A DNA stretch of 23,752 bases from Ophiothrix spiculata (taxonomy: Eukaryota; Echinodermata; Ophiuroidea; Amphilepidida; Ophiotrichidae), in assembly GCA_000969725.1 (NCBI GenBank), contig JXSR01S061724.1. One strand, 5' to 3'. Below the pieces are notes generated by a model. That model did not search any database. It saw only the letters and a list, made by a program, of their open reading frames with translations, and had not been told where the DNA came from. Shown piece after piece: positions 20,099 to 23,752 of this stretch. The position numbers were made by a program, and so were the translations under genes. Position 1 is the stretch's first letter. Every line of letters starts with the position of its first letter.

Positions 20099-21059
20099 TG
20101 TCTTTCGGATGAGAGACAGGTGTCTCGATGGTAAGTACATTACACATTTCAAAACCATGTCCTTTCACATATATGGTTTTAAGATCAAGGGTGTGTCATC
20201 ATCAATGGAACGTTCTTCTATCATTTAAAATAAGCTCTGTCTTCTATCTTCTGACCACCTTACAAGGTTTTTCTATGGATTTTGCCGGGGATTTTGACAA
20301 AATGACAAATGTAATAGTTTGCTCTGCTCTAAATATTTTCTCATAACCATTATAAAAGAAGACTAATGCATGACTTAAACCTAACAGTAATAGAAAACTG
20401 TAAACAATATTTCATTTCTAACTATTTCAAAGAGATGAGACTTTTGAGAAGGACATGGCGACACACGACCTTCTTTCCAACTCATAATCAAATTATACAA
20501 AATCAATGTACAATCTTACAGGCAAGCCGCATTCATCGTTTGGCTTACGGCGAATGTTCTCATTTTATACTACATAGTGTGTCCCAAGATATGTTTATTT
20601 TTATATATATTTATGCATGTATATCTACAATATCATTGTTACTACTTTCATCTGTTATTGTTTGAAATAATTAAAGGAAAAATAAATAAATTGACCAACA
20701 AAGGGTACTTTATATTTTTGTATATTTATATATATATATGACATGAAAATTGCTATCAAAGGTGTTTCTTCACTTTTCGTTTTTTAACGTATCCATTAGG
20801 TATATTTTGCCCCTATAAATTTAGCAACTCGGAGAAGATTATATTTTCTTTTTTAACATAATAGCTGACAATCTATTTCAAATGTGTTTTCAAATTGGTT
20901 TGTGTTCAGATAATAACATAACTTTCAAGTTTGTAAACCATGCCCCACACACAAGTTATGCTTAGATGTATCTTCTGAATACATATATAAATCTGTCGAA
21001 CAAAGTACCGGGACAAAGTAACAGAAGAGTTTAAGAAAAATGGTTTGAACACAGCTACT

Positions 21060-21174
21060 AATTCCAGACTCTTTTCAAACCCATTAGACCTTTCACAGTT
21101 AATTACAGCCTAATTACAGACTCTTTTCAAACCCATTAGACCTTTCCAAAAAGGACACAGTTAATTACAGCCTA
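21060..21174 (+). repeat. Tandem duplication of a ~55-bp segment
   Basis: CAGACTCTTTTCAAACCCAT...ACAGTTAATTACAGCCTAAT occurs twice head to tail. The second copy has an extra CAAAAAGGAC-type insert of about a dozen bases. Confidence 0.88.
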
Positions 21175-22005
21175 ATCCCCAAACCATTGATTTTTTTAAC
21201 AACTCTTTTATAATGGGATACCGGGTATTTTGAGGAGATATCGGGTGTTTTGGCGTGAATTCTATAAGGGATACCTGAGCGTCATGCCAAACTGACAACA
21301 CTGAAATTACTTTTGTTCTTACAATATGGCTTCCATCTAATTATTGCACTTTTTTGACTCGCACGGTATACATTATACACGGGTCGCTATGTCATTGACT
21401 TTAATGGACGCTATAGATCTATAAAATACCCGACGAGATACCATAATTACATACAAATGTTAAATGGTAGACTATAGTTAATTTCTATTGAAATGTGCTA
21501 TTTTTGAAAGGTATACGATACATGATCAATTTTCCAAGTTGAATGATTTCCTTTTCAAGAGTCATTAAAAGGTCATTTCATTTCTCCAGATCCCTTTTTA
21601 AGAGTCAATCTTCAGTTCCCTAGATCCTCATTTCAGAAATTTAGGCTGCACACCCCTTCCAAACCCAAATATTGAGTCCTCCCCGATAAGACGTTAGCTG
21701 AAATGTATTTAGTTGGTTATAGTGGTTCATTTAATAGTCCGGTATATTTGCAAGCCATATAGTTATACACTGAAAGCCAAAAGGGGTTATCTTACCCTAT
21801 GATAGTCAGGACCCTTGACTCTACCTCAGCATGCTTTTGTTTATTATTTTTTGGAGCAAAATGAGATACATTATGAGATGGTTTTCAATTTGAGACACTT
21901 TTGCCAATTTGAGATTCTTTTGAATACTAATGTAATTAGGAGTCCCGTAAAATAATCAATGGCTTCGCAAAATGGTCACTGTGACTCACTATTAGAGTCA
22001 AGAAC

Positions 22006-22048
22006 CTCTGAGTTCGCCCTCTTATTTTTAAAGAGGTCGAACTCAGAG
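22006..22048. repeat. 18-bp-arm hairpin, 7-nt loop
   Basis: CTCTGAGTTCGCCCTCTT pairs with AAGAGGTCGAACTCAGAG at 17 of 18 positions around ATTTTTA. Nearby TTAGAGTCAAGAA gives further partial symmetry. It could be the core of a small foldback element; no function is evident. Confidence 0.75.
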
Positions 22049-23085
22049 TCGTTATTCACGTCCGGTTTTTCGGGCAAAACAACGCGTTTGTTACATTATC
22101 ATTCAAAATCAACACAACATAATCATAAAAGAATATTTTATAATTCAATAAGAAGTATCAAGCCTACAATCTGTCAAAATTTGAAAACAACCGAATGTTC
22201 GAACATCATGAAATTATGAGGTTTCGGCGAAAAAGGCGTTAATTTTTCGAAGTAGTTTTTTGACATCATTTTGACCTTGATAATAGACGTGAGATCACTA
22301 GTAAAGTTTCATGTATAAACAAGAGACTCTATTCCATTTGTACGCCAAAAATCGTAATATTCTGATATGAGTAAGTAGGTAAAAACTTGCAGTAAAAATT
22401 ACTTTCAGCCGAGCGAGACGATTTAGGGACTGTAGCCTTAAAGTGATTCATGACTAGACTTCGCGTCGGGTTCGTCCATTTATGATCCCGACAGACATTG
22501 GATACGAGACTGATACACACCAATCTGGCAAAAATGACCCAAATTTATTTTGTTTGACAATTATAAAATCAGGTTAGGGGTTTCCATATCGGAACTTATA
22601 TTTTTCTGATTGAAATCCGATTTCTGCCAGCTCCTTCTACTGAGGTCTAGTGTGTATAGAGGCCCTGCATGTGACGTAGATTACCGTGAATATGGCAGAT
22701 TGTTCAAATGCATTCAATAGAAGTGTTACCATTACCACCCACTTCTGATTGTCCCATCCATAAAAATGCACCATTGTCAGTAGGTTAATTACAATATCTT
22801 GTTGAATGGACTGCAGTGCGCCATGTTTACGGGAAAGGTCATCAGTTCAAATCCTCTGTTTGGTACCAATCGATAAAAGCATGCAAGGCCCCTATGTAGG
22901 ATGGCTTATAAATAATAGTTTTATGAAGTGAAGTTTGCTGTATCAACGGCTCGTTTGAGATGGACGGTCACAAATGTGTATCTAAATTTAAGATAGAGAT
23001 TGGCTTCTGGCAGTATCCCGGTGCAATAACATCCCGATCAGATAGGTTGTCTTCTATAATCGTAACTTTGTATCTCTCAGTGCTC

Positions 23086-23707
23086 CTATGTTCACTTAGG
23101 TTGCCAGGAGTGATTTCCGTCTATAAACTGGAGACGAATTTCTTTGTAAATTAAAAAGAAGAAAAGGAATTTGAGTATTGGGCTAGGATAGATGGCACAG
23201 TGTCAATGCCTAGATAATGTTATAGATTTCGGCAGACAACAAATGCTCAAGGATTTTATAGGTTTACTATCAATTCAAGGACGATAAACATTAAGAAAGA
23301 CTTATACAGGGTGTCCAAAAATTAACTGCATATTTTTAAATGTTAATAACTTTCAAACCAAGATTTGAATTACAACTCTAGACATGTGTATTGATAGAGG
23401 ATACTTGTATAATTATTTAGGTACCAAACATTATGAAATTAGTAACCTTTTAAAATATCAAGAAGGTCTGAAAGTCCAAATTGGTTGAGCCACTGTATCG
23501 TAGCTTACCATCCAGTGTTAACACTCTTCTGTCACTTCACCATGACGACATGAGGCCTCATACATCTAAACAGTTTAAAATGGCTTTATCAATTAACATT
23601 TTCATGAAGAATCATATCGCTCAAGACAAACAAACCCTGGTCATTTCACTCTCATGATTATAGTCCGCCCGATTACTTTTTTCGGTTAGCTGAAGGACAG
23701 TACAATT
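23086..23707. repeat. Dispersed repeat, right copy (partner at 727-1264)
   Basis: Same order and orientation as the left copy from TATGTTCACTTAGGTTGCCA to GAAGGACAGTACA. Relative to the left copy it has an inserted CAAGATTTGAATTACA near 23360 and a ~65-bp insertion (about 23611-23680, ATATCGCTCAAGAC...CCGATTACTTTT) before TTCGGTTAGCTGAAGGACAG. Confidence 0.82.
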
Positions 23708-23714
23708 CCTAACC

Positions 23715-23752
23715 CAGTGGCGTAGCCAGAGGGGGGGGGGGCGGTGGGGCCA
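23715..23752. mobile_element. Start of a second hAT-like CAGTGGCG element (cut by window end)
   Basis: CAGTGGCGTAGCCA followed by a G-run resembles the left end of the 9317-9737 element (CAGTGGCGTGCCCA then a G-run). The rest lies beyond the window. Confidence 0.65.

Larger units (their letters stand above)
16461..20795 (+). repeat. Duplicated block, copy B
   Basis: Direct-repeat partner of 8517-12206, about 7.9 kb away. It lacks the TA- and hAT-like insertions of copy A and carries four insertions of its own (16932-17221, 17699-17926, 18755-18936, 19028-20098). It also has a 46-bp deletion removing the right TIR of the ACTCACCCCG element. No N gap lies within it or between its left boundary and the unique flank. 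Confidence 0.9.
20796..23085. other. Intergenic DNA, no supported gene
   Basis: No family motif in any frame. It contains the local duplication at 21060-21174, a short degenerate repeat of CAATTTGAGAC/TTTTG near 21855-21925, and the hairpin at 22006-22048. The open frames (for example 21959-22219 plus and 22329-22523 minus) lack recognisable domains. Confidence 0.55.

Noticed and set aside
22820-22880. tRNA or tRNA-derived SINE (GTTCAAATCC B-box-like)
   Set aside because: No matching acceptor stem, anticodon arm or convincing A box.
727-23707. The two end repeats as LTRs of one giant element
   Set aside because: They lack TG...CA ends, no gag-pol lies between them, and the internal DNA is a mixture of unrelated elements.

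Overview
This is eukaryotic, intron/repeat-type DNA, most probably from a marine invertebrate with a highly polymorphic genome. The base composition is AT-rich, there is no bacterial gene organisation, and the sequence contains at least four lineages of retroelement (Penelope-like, L1/Tx1-like, RTE-like, CR1-like) plus many short inverted-repeat DNA elements. There are vertebrate-type TTAGGG tracts and a 50-base assembly gap. I cannot name the phylum from the sequence alone. No intact cellular protein-coding gene could be established; one weak exon candidate is listed.

Layout, left to right. 1-718 (minus): the open N-terminal part of a Penelope-like retroelement ORF running off the left edge. 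727-1264: a dispersed repeat whose second copy lies at the right end (23086-23707). 1400-2900: a decayed L1/Tx1-like LINE. 2942-3518: an inverted-repeat element flanked by TTAA. 3570-5680: a tandem array of ~155-bp units split by a 5'-truncated RTE-like LINE (4163-5087, minus) with a 9-bp target duplication. 5680-8100: gene-poor AT-rich DNA. 8102-8205: interstitial telomere-like repeats, followed by a degenerate ~20-bp tandem repeat.

The centre of the window is a direct duplication: copy A (about 8517-12206) and copy B (about 16461-20795), roughly 95% identical in clean stretches. Each copy carries insertions absent from the other, so each serves as the empty-site control for the other. A holds a TA-flanked 463-bp element and an 8-bp-TSD hAT-like 421-bp element. 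B holds a 290-bp element with an unusually long duplicated flank, and three elements (228, 182 and 1071 bp) that all begin C(A/C)CTG and are all flanked by a duplicated TG. Between the copies lie a CR1-like LINE fragment (13603-14760) and a long palindrome (15435-15597). Copy A also contains the 50-N gap, with nearly the same ~143 bp on both sides.

The most interesting result is the set of three unrelated-looking, non-coding CACTG/CCCTG-ended elements in copy B that share a TG target duplication, proven against the empty sites in copy A. The largest has about twenty GTCATG-like subterminal motifs. The genes do not form a cellular pathway; the window is a nested transposon graveyard that records order of events.
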